A stretch of 64,000 nucleotides of DNA, from contig MNCI01014774.1 in NCBI GenBank assembly GCA_015680685.1, forward strand, positions 73,759 to 137,758. Reading direction: 5' to 3'. Below the pieces are notes generated by a model. It had not been told where the DNA came from, made no database searches, and saw only the letters and a list, made by a program, of their open reading frames with translations. This stretch comes from Gnetum montanum (Eukaryota; Streptophyta; Gnetopsida; Gnetales; Gnetaceae). A program made the position numbers and the translations under genes. Numbering within the stretch: the first letter of the stretch is position 1; each line of letters begins with the position of its first letter. This document shows, piece after piece, positions 33,741 through 46,773 of this stretch.

Positions 33741-35423
33741 TTTGGCAAGTTTTCTACTTCTAGGACTAGTAAGCTTACTAGACTTACCAACCTACACAAG
33801 TGGATAGTTGGCCCAGCTGATAGTCTACCTAGAGACCATGCCTGGAGTTATCGACAGTGTTCAGGATGGACAAAAAAGTTTGACAAGTTTTCTAGTAGAG
33901 AAGTCTGCTATGCTACGCTATGTTGTGCAGCATAGAAAGCCTTTGAAAAATCAATCAAGTATCCGAATACAAGCTTTGGCAAGATGTTCGTGCAAGGTAA
34001 AGTTAGAATTTGACCAACACAGGGTGCTATGCTATGCTACACTATATAGCGTAGCATAGTGTAGCAAGGGTGAAAAACACAAAGACTCCTCTACCAAGCC
34101 GTTTCGGCAAAAGAACTACATCTAACAACATTGTGGCTTCCAAAACTACCCTGTCTCATATAGCCCTTGAACCACAAGTAAATTTTTCTTGTGAAATCCT
34201 AAAATTTTGATAGAAATGCATGTTACATTGGTTGTTATGCTATGCTATGTTACATAGCATAGCAAAGATGCAAATCAATAAAATACTCCAAAGATTAACC
34301 CGACATGTGCCAAGGCTTCCAGCAAATGCTGTTGACTCCAACAAAAGTTTCGTATTCAACCCAGTGGCTACATTATGCTACACTACATAGCTTAGCACAA
34401 TGTATCAAGCAGCTATGTTACATCATTATGCTAGATAGTGTAAGTGATGCAAAGTTGACAGAGGCATCAGGACATCTTCAGCTAGCTCTATAGCTTGTTA
34501 GCAATAACTAAGCTCACTGTGATTAGCGACTTTGTTCCACTTTGGCATACCCCTTAGTCCATCCCCAAAAATTTTTTGCTATGCTTGACCTTGTTCATAA
34601 GGATAGGAAAGACATAGTCCTAGGGTGGAGACTCCATTTTTGCTTGCACTGTTAGCACACTGGATTCTAGCATGTGTAGTTTTGACAACATGGTACAACG
34701 TAGCAAAGTTCGCGACTGGCATAGCATGCCTATAGGGTACCATCATGTTTGTAGATTGTGGGGTCTAAGACATGTGGCACCTAAACCACATTTTTCTCCT
34801 GCTCCTAGCCTTATAAATATGCTGGCAAATGATGCTCAGGGCATTGGCTTTTTGGGTTGGCATTTTTCATCCAAAGAGATTGGCATTTTTACATTAACAA
34901 GAGCAGGTGACTTGTTGGCTTTTTGCATTGGTTGGTTGGCTTGTTGATTGGATTTTTTGCATAGTTGGCTTTCTAGATTAGCTTTTGGCATAGTTGGCTT
35001 TTTATTTTGCACCTAAGAGCATAGTTGGCACATTTTGAGCATTCTGGTTACCTTTGAGATTTCTGTGCCTCCCAGTGTTGCACAACCGATTGTATCCATC
35101 TCAACAAAGTAAAGCTATGATCTTAAGGTGGTGCATTCTCTCACTCTATTTTGCTTTATGATTATACTTATTATCATTTCATTTTGCATCATTTTTGTCC
35201 TGTTACATTTAATAATCATCATATTACGCTATGAGCATCATTTCTAAAGTAAACGTCTGTGAAAGATTAAGTCACACCTATTAAGTTCCTAGTTGATCAA
35301 CAAGACCATTCAGGGCATCTTGAATCCATTTTCTCTAGCACAGCCCTTGCACAGATCTGGGGTTAAACTATTTTGCCTAGTAACCTCTCAATGTTCTAGC
35401 CACTGATGTTTTCAGTCACAACA
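33741..35423 (+). repeat. Element C: 5' LTR (family I), start missing
   Basis: Similarity to the D LTR begins at TTTGGCAAGTTTTCTACTTC, about 150 bp inside the LTR; the TGAAACACC start is absent. It ends TTCAGTCACAACA. Palindromes lie at about 33908-33941, 34025-34065, 34233-34264 and 34369-34440. TATAAATA at 34812-34819. It shows the empty target site for solo LTR G2 of the D LTR. Confidence 0.85.
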
Positions 35424-35428
35424 GTTTT

Positions 35429-35444
35429 TGGTGCTAGAAGGAGG
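35429..35444 (+). other. Element C: primer binding site
   Basis: TGGTGCTAGAAGGAGG, identical to the B site and five bases after the LTR. Confidence 0.6.
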
Positions 35445-35664
35445 GATTTTGGTGTCCTTTTTGCATCTCACACGTAGTCCTGCATGCTCTCTGTACCCCA
35501 TCACTCATCAGCGTAAACGTGAAACCATTGCGGTTATTTACACATCGTGTGGTATAGGCTGGTCACAACAAAGGTTCCTTTGGAACCCTACAGGACAAAA
35601 TGCCTCTGATCGCCTCTTGATCTCTAGTTTTTCTTGCTCGCAAACTATTTTCAACCTTACAAAA
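35445..35664 (+). other. Element C leader with one repeat unit
   Basis: It contains a single copy of the leader unit tandemly repeated in B (GTGTGGTATAGGCTGGTCAC, GGTTCCTTTGGAACCCTAC). Confidence 0.6.
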
Positions 35665-38600
35665 ATGATTTCCTCAACCACTATTGTTGCTACCTCAAAC
35701 CTTGAGGTCCCTTTTTTAGTTTAGGAAACCACAGGTGCTAAGCAACTGCCTAGCCTAGTGCAAGGGCAACACCGATCTCTTAGGATCCAAAACCAATCAC
35801 CTGAGAGCTTGGTACAACATACAGAAATTTACAATTTCCTCTATGCTAAGATCCAGGTGAATCTGCCCTTAGATGCTCAAGAACTCAAAGGAAAATGTAA
35901 CTTTGAATTCCTTTACTATAATGGGAGTGAATTTATCCCTACTCCTGGCACTTCCATTCCCCTGACGAAAACATATCAGTGGATCTTAGATCAACTAGTA
36001 CAGAAAAGTAGGTCTAGGGAGTAGTGAGACACAACATTCCACTATGACAAGGAATTTTAGGATGGACAAGAGGACCTAGATTCCTAGTCTAAGGGTGGGG
36101 GTCAAACTAACCTTACGACTATCCCTCCCACCATGACCTTCTTGTTGAACCTGCTTTTCATGACTACTCCCTTTATGATTATGTCCACCCTGTCGCAAAC
36201 CGCAGTTTCATCGGCCATAGGTAGCCATGCCATACCCTCGACATATCAACATGCCTATTCCTCCATCTCATTTGTAGGCACTATCCCTCCACAATCTGTT
36301 TCGCAATCTATCCCTTCATTGTACCAAGCACTGATCATGGCTACCCTAGCTTATGTGCACATGGTACCTATGTCACAGTTGCATACAGTCTCCGCTTTCA
36401 TTCCAGCATCTACACATGTTCCACCATTAGTGGCGGGCCTAGCCCCATCTACGTGGTGGATCCCAATCACTTCTCCCCCTGCTTTGCAACCTTTTCAAAT
36501 GTTACATTATGCTCACCATCAACCGTACCAGGTCTTGTAAATGGTACAACCAAGCATAGGACTATGGTCTACCCCATCGATCACGTAAACAACCTATCCT
36601 ATGGCACCACCAGCCACCACCACTCCAACAGCACCACTCATTCGGTGGTGGACAACACAAGCAACACCCTTCATAAGGGCCACCCCAACGACACCACCTA
36701 TGAGCCAAGTTGCTACCACTACCATGCCATTAATGGTGGCCACCCCTACAACCCTACAACCGTCTACATTGTCCCTAGGTCTGGACCAAGCATCCCAACT
36801 TATCTAGACCCTTACTGAAGAAATTAAGCACCTAAAAGTTGTTGGTTCTGACATCGTACAAGTCATAGATTTGTACCATGAAAATCCCATCAGCCCGGTA
36901 GTCCCCATGCTCACATTACCCCCCTAGGATGCCACTCCCCTACTTTACAAAATACAACAGGGAGGGTGACCCCAATGCACATCTCGTGATGTTTAGATCT
37001 GAGTCCCTTCTATTGCAACAATGGCTACACATCATCATCCACATCTTTGCTATGGCTTTGATAGGCAAAGCTTTAGACTGGTACTACATGCTCCCACACT
37101 CTTCTATCTCAACCCTAGAGGAGCTGCTGACTCAGCTGGTAACTCGTTTTAAGTATAACTTGAAACTAGAGGTTACGTTGGATTAGTTAATGAGCATTAA
37201 GCAAGATCCATTGGAATTAATCCAAAAATTTATCCAACGGTGGAGCGCTACCCTGAATGAGATCCGTGAGCCTATCACGGAGGCCCATCTACTAGCCATC
37301 TTTAAGGGTGCAGTAAATGACTTTATTAAGTCCAAAATGTACTATCTAGCTTCATGAACTCTTAGTCAAGGTTTTGCCCAGACCAAAAGCATTCAAGATG
37401 TGGTCAAGGCAAGTAAAGATCCAACCTATGTTGCTTATAAAAACACGTATATCAAGAAGGACAAAGAGAAAGGAAAAGCTACAATAGCCACAGTGGCCAC
37501 TGTGGAAAATGAGGCCAAGTCCAACAATAGAAACAACAAAAAGGCAACCACTACATCAACTAAATCCATGCCTAGTGCCCAACCCTCAACCTCAGCACTA
37601 GAGGCATCAACATTGCCTAAGCTCAATTTTGAGTGTAAAGATTGCTCTAAATATACCACTTTGGTTGTTAAGCCTTTAGAACTCCTGAAGAAATTATTGG
37701 GAGCTAGGTACATCCAACATAAGTGGATGTTGAAGGTGGCAATCAAAAGGCATCAATAGTACTATGAGCTCCTTAGGAACCCCTCTTTGACTATTCCCAA
37801 CAAGCTGCCAGTTCCTAAGAACTTCAAGTTGAAGTGGTTCTATGATTACCATCAACTTTGTGGTCATGACATGGATTACTGTTTAGCATTAAAGGATGAC
37901 ATTCAATGAATGATTGATTAGGGGAAGTTGGTTTGCGATGAAAGCAACCCTGTGTGCCTCGAGAATCAATCTATGCATGTTTACACATATTTACTTAATT
38001 CCAACAATGTCAACTACATCAGCAACACCATTGTGGCAGACAGTAATCTTGAACCGCCTCAGCAACCGTTTGTGGTTCACGTGCCTCAACGTAGTGCACC
38101 GACACTAGCAGTGGTCAAAAAGACACCACAACAACCATTTTTCCTTAAAGTTCCTTCTTGGGCATCCGCCCCTACACCTTTCATGTTTAAAACCACACTG
38201 TTGCTTGTGCTGATACTAGAAACACTATTTATCATCAAGGGGCCAAAACATTCAACTACCCCTGCAATAGAGAGTCAAGCCATGACAACCTCACAACCTT
38301 CCCATTCAAAGAAGAGGGAAGAGCATCTGATGGACAAGGAAGCTAAACAATGTACCGCCTCAATTCCCCATAAGCCTACCTCCTGATCTTCCATGCCTTC
38401 ACACCTGTCATCATCAAGAGCTGACTCTGCTATGCCCAAGCAATCATCGCCAGCCCATCCAAAAAGGTCCAACCCCAAACCTGAAATCACTCCTCCTTCG
38501 GAAACTTGTCTCCTAGGAAAAATAGAGGAAGATAAGGGTAGCAAGCAACAAGAGAGTAGATAGGACCTGCTAAATGCCCTTACTCACGTCAAGTAGGCTC

Positions 38601-39462
38601 TAAAATAGAAGAAAATAACTTTGAGCTTGTATGACTTGGTAATGACCTCTACCGCACAGCATGAGGCCTTGGTTCGTATGTTGACGTCCATACCGGTGGA
38701 TGAAAGCATACCAATAGAGGAAAAGGTAATTCATGTAGTTATGCTCCCTCCTTCATCTGAAAAATCAAGGCTAGCCCAGTTAACATTTTGTGATGAATCC
38801 ATTAAAGACGACCTTGAAAAGGGTCAGGTGACAACAACACTGATGTTCATCACAATTCAAGTTGGCCAACATAGGATCCGAAGAGTTCACATTGATGATG
38901 GTGCCATGACCAATGTCATCCCTTTTTCCATTGTGGACAAGTTGGACGTAGTGGATCAAATCAAGCCTATGACGACAACCTACCTAAAATTGTTTAATGA
39001 GGTGCGAGTGCAACTAAAAGAAACTGTGTAGATCAACTTTGTGGTAGGCGACCAGTTCTCCACAAACACAACGTTCATAGTGGTAGAGGAGATGCCAGGA
39101 TTCAACCTGATTCTAGGGAGATTATGGTTGGCCCAACTAAGGGCTATTTCATTGCTAATACATTAAGAGATTCATTTACCCTATGTAGGAGGGGAAGTGG
39201 TGATACACAGTGATGAAGTAGCTCCTTGGACCATACACAATGTGGGGTTAGAGCAAGGTTTAGAGAATGAAGTCTTTAAAGAATAGGCCCCTGTTCAAAC
39301 AGAGGCACTTGAACAAGCTAAAACTAGTACCAATGAAGTCACAATGTGGTTTGAACTACCATTTCAAGCGGCAAACGATAGCATAGAGGAATACCACAAT
39401 AAGGCCCCTTGACCTTATACATCACCAACCCACGATGTGTCAAAAAGAAACTCCAAAATTGA
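35665..39462 (+). pseudogene. Element C: gag-protease, decayed but better kept than B
   Basis: Starts at ATG 35665 (MISSTTIVATSNLEVPF). Order: N-terminal gag (NFLYAKIQVNLPLDAQEL), Pro/Thr-rich segment (36133-36800), gag core (36930-37165: YFTKYNREGDPNAHL, ALIGKALDWYYMLP), lysine-rich stretch (37440-37560), knuckle-like YDYHQLCGHDMDYC (about 37840-37883; the first Cys of the usual motif is Tyr), an insert with PQRSAPTLAVV, then protease with HIDDGAMTNVIPFSI (about 38888-38932) and NLILGRLWLAQ (39105). The active-site Asp and Gly are intact. Stops, mostly TAG, and a frameshift near 36928 disable it. The end TGA at 39460 follows the alignment with B. No RT follows; repeats and the antisense gene do, as in B. 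Confidence 0.9.
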
Positions 39463-39589
39463 ACTGTATCAACAGGCTATGTTACCCTTTATGCATACTT
39501 CTCCTCACCTGCACTATTTGCTTTACATGGCTTTAACATCCTCTTTATTTATGCTATTTGTGTCGTATACTTCGTTCGCATATTTCATA

Positions 39590-39790
39590 GCCCACTAAGG
39601 CCTAAAACTAGAAAAATTCTTTACCCCACATCTTTACGAAGGCCTGAAATGGCCTAATACTAGTGATGGCCTAGAATGGCCTTAAACTACCATTACGGCC
39701 CGCCAAGGCCTAAAACTGGCTATTCAAGAAAAAAAAATTCTTTCTTTTATCACCTAACAAAGGCCCGAAATGACCTAAAACTAAGATGGA
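39590..39790 (+). repeat. GGCCTAAAACTAG short repeat array in element C
   Basis: About five imperfect copies of GGCCTAAAACTAG-type units at the same place as the B array (directly after gag-protease). Confidence 0.75.
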
Positions 39791-39945
39791 ACAACAAAAA
39801 AAAAAGATAAAAATAGATAACATAGATAATAGAAAATGCCAAAATAAAGGAAATCTTATCATAGTTCATTTTCCATTTAAGGTATTAATCAAATAGTATC
39901 TATAATATTCTTTCAAAAATTCAAATAAAATCCCTTGTTGTCATG

Positions 39946-40520
39946 CTACGAATCTTCCTCTGCACCATCGTTCCCTTCCTCAGAGGGCCTTGTATCTTCA
40001 TTTGGATTTTGTATCAAAAAAATTAAAGTAGTAAGCTAGAGTCACAATAAAAATTGGAATAAAATAATTTGTTGCATCGTAAAAAGACACTAACCTGAGA
40101 CAACCCCACATCTGTCTCAGGGGTTATGTAATCCAGGCTAGCCCTGAGGCGCTACAAGACCTCCTCTTCAGTAATGTCCACCTAGTGCCTATCTTCCAAG
40201 TCAGAGTTTACTGCAACTTTCTTGTTTTCAATAGCCATCCATCTCAATGGCCCTAGAGAAAAGGAGGAAATGGTGGTCCCACTAGTAGGAAAACTCACTT
40301 CTTTTTCAAGGGATTCACTAACCATCACTTGTTGCATGAACTTGTCGTAAGCCCTAGAAGCGCCAATGACATCGAGAAACACTTCATGCATATAAAACTT
40401 AACAAAAGCATCTCGGTAGTGTTTATGGTAGGTGACACATTCCAATTTATATGTATGGTTATGGTTTTTTGTGACTTCCCCCACTCGTAAACTCTTGCAC
40501 TGTAGTCTTTCCAATCTTAG
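39946..40520 (-). pseudogene. Element C: antisense gene exons 7 (part) and 8
   Basis: Exon 7 part (40520-40095): NHNHTYKLE, VFLDVIGASRAYDKFMQQV and FSLGPLRW align with B exon 7 (NHKHMYKQE, VFINAIDTSKAYARFKEQV, FSLGLPRW), ending CTCAG|GTTAGT. Exon 8 (about 40007-39946): acidic NEDTRPSEEGNDGAEEDS ending in TAG. The exon 8 acceptor reads AAAT where B has CAAG. Exon 7 is cut off near 40520, where C stops. Confidence 0.75.
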
Positions 40521-40524
40521 CTTA

Positions 40525-41264
40525 TTAGGATCTATAGTTATGGTTGGCTTGTATATTAGTTAGGAAAGACTTGGCAGTTTTCCAAACTTCTAAAAAGGTC
40601 AATATGGTTTTGTTTTTAAATGGTGAAGACATATTATGCCTTAAAAGAGGTAAATTTTTCCAAAGATTAGTTACTGAAGTGTTTTATTAATGAGCGCAAG
40701 TGGGAAAAATCTTGCACGATTACCACTATGAGAATTTTAATCTCATAATTAAAGATGTCATACTTTAGTTTGGTAGATATCATTGACTATTGTGTTTTTG
40801 TTAAGAATAAGAAAAATGCAATCTCATAGTCTTTGTTGAGTTTGCTCTATGTTGTGGTGAACGAGAGAAGCTTTGTGGACTGGTTGTCAATTTTGAAGAT
40901 GAAGTTAAAGGAAAGGAATTATCATACTACACAATGTCTACTCCTCACTTCTCTTAGGGCTAACTTCTTCCTACCTTTATTTAAGGTATTTGATAATTCT
41001 AGTATTATGGATGTCACCATAGCAATGAAAAGAATAAGAAGTTACTTTTACAATTTTTTGTTAGAGTCTTCTCCAAGCTTGAGTAGACAACCATGAAGAT
41101 TCAAAAAATAAAGTAGCCTATTAATGTGTAATCTGAGAGATGAAGCAAGGTGGAATTAGATTACTTAACACCATCTATGATTCTCATGGTGCTACAACAT
41201 TATAGATTTTAAAATAATTTTGTACACTTGGAGTCAACCATTAATTATTTCAAAGCACCAATCA
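40525..41264. other. Unassigned flank with one open frame
   Basis: Not matched to any element here. A plus frame (40833-41096, continuing openly upstream to about 40765) reads SFVDWLSILKMKLKERNYHT and SSIMDVTIAMKRIRSYFYNF. It looks protein-like in composition, but I do not recognise it; it could be an old retroelement or host fragment. Confidence 0.35.
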
Positions 41265-42150
41265 TGAAACATCATTGTTTGGCTGCATCAACAAGATGCT
41301 ATCAATGCAACCTTGTTGACAGGATCTTGTCGATATGATCTTGTCAATGGAAGATTTGATCTATTCGTGTGTACCTATCGATGGGGCACCCTGATTGTCC
41401 TATAAATGTGTACCTTCCACCATGTTTATGGAAATTATTTTCACAAGTTGTAGCAAAGCTCTAGTAGTTATTCTTCCCTAAAATTAGAATATTTTTTAGG
41501 TGCTTGTAGTATGAGTCAAAGAGTATATGAATCTTTATTCAAGCATTCTTGTACCTAAGCATTGTAGTTTTTGTAGCAATAAAGATGAGCTTTCTAATAA
41601 ACCTTGTAGCAGTTGGACTAGATTAATTATTTTCTTCATGCATTTAATATTGTAAGTAATTTCCTTCAATGTTTTAATTAATTAATTAAGATATATTAAA
41701 TAGAGATTTATTAAAAAACATAAGTACGACCACTTCAAGCATATGTTTAATTCTTGGTAATCCTAGTAACACTTAACATTTGGTAACCCAATAACGTTAT
41801 ACATGTTCAACATGTGCACAAGTGGGAATGGATGCTTATGTTAGAATTAGTTAAGTGTTATCTAGTTGATTAGATTAATTTAGTAACTAAATATATTTAT
41901 TCATTATTCTTTATTCTTAGACAACTTAGAACATAAAACATAAAAATGATAAAAATCATATGCCTCAGTTATACTTAACCACACCCTTGTACTGAAAAGT
42001 GTAACTAGAAAGACAACAATTGTAATGGTTAATTTCACCTCCTATAGACCAGTGTACTTAGAAGGCTATAAGTTTTTGGAATTTGACTAGATTATGCGTA
42101 AATGCTTGTGATTCATATGGTTGGATGTAGAGTATACTCATTGCTCATCA
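41265..42150 (+). repeat. Element E: 5' LTR (family II)
   Basis: Begins TGAAACATCATTG (or three bases earlier, TCATGAAAC against TGATGAAGC of the partner) and ends TTGCTCATCA. Direct partner at 61704-62596; sampled stretches differ at roughly 10-15 percent of positions by eye, so the insertion is old. TATAAAT at 41401-41407. No matching 5-bp duplication was found outside the pair. Confidence 0.85.
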
Positions 42151-42168
42151 TTGGTGTCATTATTGAAA
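42151..42168 (+). other. Element E: primer binding site
   Basis: TTGGTGTCATTATTGAAAAA follows the LTR and is a decayed form of the Asp-type site seen more clearly in G1. Confidence 0.55.
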
Positions 42169-42310
42169 AACTTTTAGTTTGCTACATGCACTCTCTAAGA
42201 CTTAGTAAAAATTATTTAAGATCATTGGAACAAACCCTAAAGTAATAATAATTTAACTAATAATAATTATTACACTTAAAACCACACTATTATTTTTCTT
42301 CTAAGTGATA

Positions 42311-44560
42311 ATGTCTTCTTATTACAATGATGATGAATCAAAACTGCTAGTGGCCCAAGGATTCAAAGTGACATATACTCATCTAGATGAGTTTGTGCCT
42401 GATTTCATCTTTATCCTGCATTGGGATGAATAGCTACAGTGAAGAGACATAGAAGGCAACATTGTGTTGTGACTTGACCAATCTATTCCCAGGATGTTAC
42501 TCCAAACTCTTAAGAGGTATGGCATCTAAGATCTTCATTAAGAATATGTTATGTAGGACCATGACTATTATGACTACCATCCCACTAAAACACAATGCAA
42601 GAGAGATCAACACCAGGAGAAGCACCATGATGCTATGAAGAGGAAACAGTTCACTAACCCCTTGTTCTTTCTAAACCAAAAAGAAAATGAGGATCCTCCC
42701 TCTAGAGATTCTTAACATGAATATTCTCCACCCCTTAACTTCAATGAAAAGGGCTTGAACCCAAACTTATAGTCTACTATCAATAATCTTGGTTTAGGTA
42801 AGAGTGGAAGTCAAGGTAGGGGCTTAGGCCTCATCATGATGAAGATAAATCTAATGATCATGGTTGTTATAAGTAGAGAGGATGTGGCATACACCATGGT
42901 GATGGAAGTCCTCCTCCCTCTTCATCCTCTTTATCTACATATTCTTCTTCCTCCTTTGAATCTAACCAAAACTACAAAGGATGAAACCATTATGAAGGTG
43001 AATGGGGGGATAATAATGATCATAGGCCTTATCATGGATGAAGGGGTAGCATAGGACATAATAGGCATCACCAAAATCATGATGATGATGAACCTTTTCT
43101 TATAACTCAAAGCATGCTAAACATCATAGAGGTAGTTACAATTCCAACTAGGCATGTGAAGGATAGTAGGATTGAGAGGTTATATATGAACAATATCCCT
43201 AGATTTGAAGGGAAATATAACTCAAATCCACAGATCCATCTTCAAGTCTTTCCTGATGCTTGTGGCTTGTAGAACATAGAGAATGACTGGTAGAAAATTA
43301 AGCTATTTCCCAAGGCATTCATGAAAGAAGCAAAAAGTTGGTACCACTCTTTGGAGCTAGAATCAATTCATAGATGGAGTACAATGCTTGAGCTATTTAA
43401 TGGCAAATATCAGACGTACTCCAAAATGTCCAACTTCAGAAAGCATATCTAAGGCTAGTGACAAGAAACACATGAATCTTTGGATGTAGCCATGGGTAGG
43501 TATTATTCCATTTTGCATAAATGTCTTAGCCTTGGTAATTCTCAACAAGAATAGCTTTGCCATATCATAGATGGACTCTGATTAAAAATGAGGAGAACTC
43601 TTAGGATCTATGCCCAAGAAAGATTGTGAGAACTTAGAGGCCATTAGATCAAAGGATGATTAAGTAGGTTACAAAAGAAGAAGGAGATTTGAGGAAATGA
43701 GAAGATGCTGAGGAATATTACTGGGATCCTTCCATCAAAAAAAGGTAGGTCCAATTTTGTAACAAAAAGGAGGATGCATCACTTGATGAAGTGATGCAAC
43801 AAAAAAACTTATCAATCAAAAATCTATTTCTAAAATTTCAACCAAGGTGGAAAAAATGTGGGAATCCTTAGATGAAAAATTTCAAACTACTTTAAAATAT
43901 TATAGAAGAATCCAATGAGTAAAGTAGTGATCATGATCGCAGGAGAAGGAATGCAGTTGAATGTGCCTACCAAAGGGGTAAGGACAAGGCTGCTATAGTA
44001 GAAGAGGTTGTGGAGTCAGAATTAGATGATGATGGTGGATGTGACATTTGCTAATATGAACATCCTAAGGAATGTTTCCCTATTATGTCATGCTTGTAGG
44101 AATCTAGGATGATTCTCTTAATCCTATGCTAGAAAGAAGGCAAGCACCTATAAGATTAACTTATCCTTAAGAAAATCCCAAACAATTCCACCAACAACAA
44201 GCTTACTATCCAAGTGGAGCTCCACCACAACCATATGAATAGTATCATTAGTGGCAACATCCATAGTCATGGGGAATGTCACTACTAAGTTAGCAATACC
44301 CTTATAGGAAACCAAATCTATATGGGTACTATATTCAATAATCCATGTCTCTATGTAACTCTTCTAGGCATGCTTCTTTTCATTGTCACTACTACCCATC
44401 CAAGTACTATATAGCTTATTCTCTATCTTCCAGAGGGGAATCCCCATTTCATAAGTATCCCCTTCATCCTTTAGTGTATGTCCCTCCTTTCTCAATCCAA
44501 TTATTTCTTGCTCCATCCATGTAGGGATAGATTCCCACACAGCTACAATAACGTAATCCT
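42311..44560 (+). pseudogene. Element E: gag, decayed
   Basis: From ATG 42311 (MSSYYNDDESKLLVAQGF). The conserved gag core lies at about 43120-43640: MLNIIEVVTIPTRHVKDSRI, IPRFEGKYNSNPQIHLQVF, KAFMKEAKSWYHSLE, LELFNGKYQTYSKMS. A knuckle-like CDIC.YEHPKECFP is at about 44040-44085. The core pattern (F.G....P..HL..F, A..WY..L) is the retrotransposon gag domain. It makes the particle shell. Many TAG stops and several frameshifts. Closest relatives here are F and G1. Confidence 0.8.
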
Positions 44561-44749
44561 CCTAGCGTTGTTAACTTACATCTAGTTCCTCCAGTAAGTG
44601 GTTCAAAATCTAGACCCATAAAAAGATCATTCTTTCAAGACAATAGCCCTACAAAGTCCTCATTGACTCATGTGGTTGGTTGCCCTACGTCTCCTTCATT
44701 CTTTGCATTTATTCCTTTCAAGAACCCTTCCAACCAAATGCCTTCCAAG

Positions 44750-46768
44750 ATCCACACATTCATGTTAACCCATGCTATATCTGATTAGATCAAGGTTGGC
44801 AACCTTCATAGGAAAAGAGTCAATCATAGAAGTATGATCATCTACCTACAAATCATTGGGAATGATCCATGTAAGGCTCTTCTTAATTTAGGTTCTAGTG
44901 CTAATTTGATTTCTCATGAAATGTACAAAGCCTGGAACTTGACTTCTTCTAAGAAGAGCAATATTTATTTAAAATTGGTAGATTAGTCCATCATTGTTCC
45001 CTTGGGATTAGTGAAGGACATTACAATCATTGTTTATGGGTGATACTATTAGACTAATTTTCTAGTAATCAAGGTTGATAATTGTAAGGGAGACTTCCCA
45101 ATCATTATGGGAAGGGCTTGGTCGAGCACTATTGATTCACAAATGGGCATCAGAGATCTTTCTTTAGAAATTTCCAAGGAAAATGTTTTTGGAAAGATCA
45201 AGAAGAAGAGAGTTTCATGCATCACGTATAGTGATACAAGGTGCAACTATGTGTAGAAATTATGATCTATCAAGAGCACATCAATCAAAGAATGTAGACA
45301 GTGTGTAGAAGAATCTAAAATTCAAAAGTACCTATATGCAATAGTCACAAAGTTAGAGGAAATCTAGTGGCTAACAACTAATCTTGAAAGAAACACACTT
45401 TGTAGGGAATCAACTAAGAGCTTAACATGTGCCTATGTTGAATGCATGGATAAATTGGACAAGTTAATCACAAACTCTCTGATGATGAACCTAATGATAC
45501 TTATTGGGAAGAGCTGGAAATCCCTAAAAATTTTAAATAGAAGCCCTTAGAGTTAAAAACTCTACTTGCCAACATGCAGTATGCATGTTTTAAAAATGCC
45601 AAGCCAGTAATAATCAATGCAAATCTTGCTCCTAAGTATAAATATATGCTACTAAACATAGCTAACAAATGGCCAACATCATTTTCTTGGTCATATCCTG
45701 AACTCACTAGGATTGATCCTAGGTTATGCCAGCATCACATCTATACTGATCCTTATATCAAGCCAAAAGAGGTAGTTACAATGATGGCTAAATCCCAAAT
45801 TGAAAATGATCATTAATTAGAAAATTGAACAACTCCTCAAGGAAAGGTTCATCTATCTAATTGTGGATAGTGAGTAGGTTAGCCCACTTGTGATTGTGCC
45901 AAAGAAAGATCGCAAGTGGAGGATGTGTATTGATTTTAAGTTGTTGAACATGGAAATGTTCAAAAATCATTTTCCATTGTCATTTGTGGACTAGGTATTC
46001 AATACTATTTCTAGGTATTATTTTTACAACTTTTTGGATGGTTATAATGGCTATAACCAAATTCAAATTGTACCAAAAGATTAGGCCAAAACAACATTCA
46101 TGAGTCCCTAGGGGAATTTTGCATATAAAAAGATGCCATTTGGTCTATCTAATGTCCTTACAACCTTCCAATGTCTTATCTTGAGCTTTTTTTAGTAGAA
46201 GATTGGTAGCATGGTGGAAGTTTTTATAGATGACTTTGTCACTTGTGGCACTACATTTGAGCAAGCCCTAGACTACCTTGAGCAAGTGCTTAAAAGCTGC
46301 ATGGATATCAATCTTTAGCTTAATTAAAAAAAATTCATTTGATAGTCTTAGATTCCATTATGTTTGGGAATAGAATTTCTTATGTAGGGATTGAAGCGGA
46401 TCTTGAAATGATTAAGATCATCCAAGGAATAACACACCAACCAAAAATTGTTAGAGATGTCTAGTTATTCCTTGGACACACTGGCTACTACCAACGATTC
46501 ATAGAGAATATCTCTAAAATCACTAAATCATTGGTCAAGCTTACAAAGAAACATGCTCCATTCATATGGACCAAGGAATGCGAAAAAGCATTTTAGCATC
46601 TCAGGGAGAAGCTCATAGAATCTCCAATTCTACAAGCACTTGATTAGCCTTATCCATTTCACATCATGATGATTGCATTGAACTATGCCCTAGGAGATGT
46701 GCTTACACAAGTGGATGATTAAAAATGTCCTTATTACATCCATTGTGCAAGCTAAAGCATTATGGATG
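44750..46768 (+). pseudogene. Element E: protease, RT and start of RNase H
   Basis: The protease active site reads KALLNLGSSANLIS (44870-44915), with Asn in place of the catalytic Asp; IIMGRAWSSTIDSQMGIR follows. RT: VSPLVIVPKKDRKWRMCIDF (45880), FLDGYNGYNQI (46030-46066; this wording is typical of the Athila lineage), KKMPFGLSNV (46132) and catalytic FIDDF at 46221-46236. The connection is GYYQRFIENISKITKSL (46480) and FIWTKECEKAF (46560). RNase H begins LNYALGDVLTQVDD and is cut at 46773 by element F; it resumes at 55309. Frameshifted in places, with TAG stops. Confidence 0.85.
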
Positions 46769-46773
46769 CAAAG

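Noticed and set aside
33741-35423. The C LTR (+) and the D LTR (-) as the two LTRs of one element
   Set aside because: They are in opposite orientation. Each has its own correct neighbour: a primer site after C and a polypurine tract before D.
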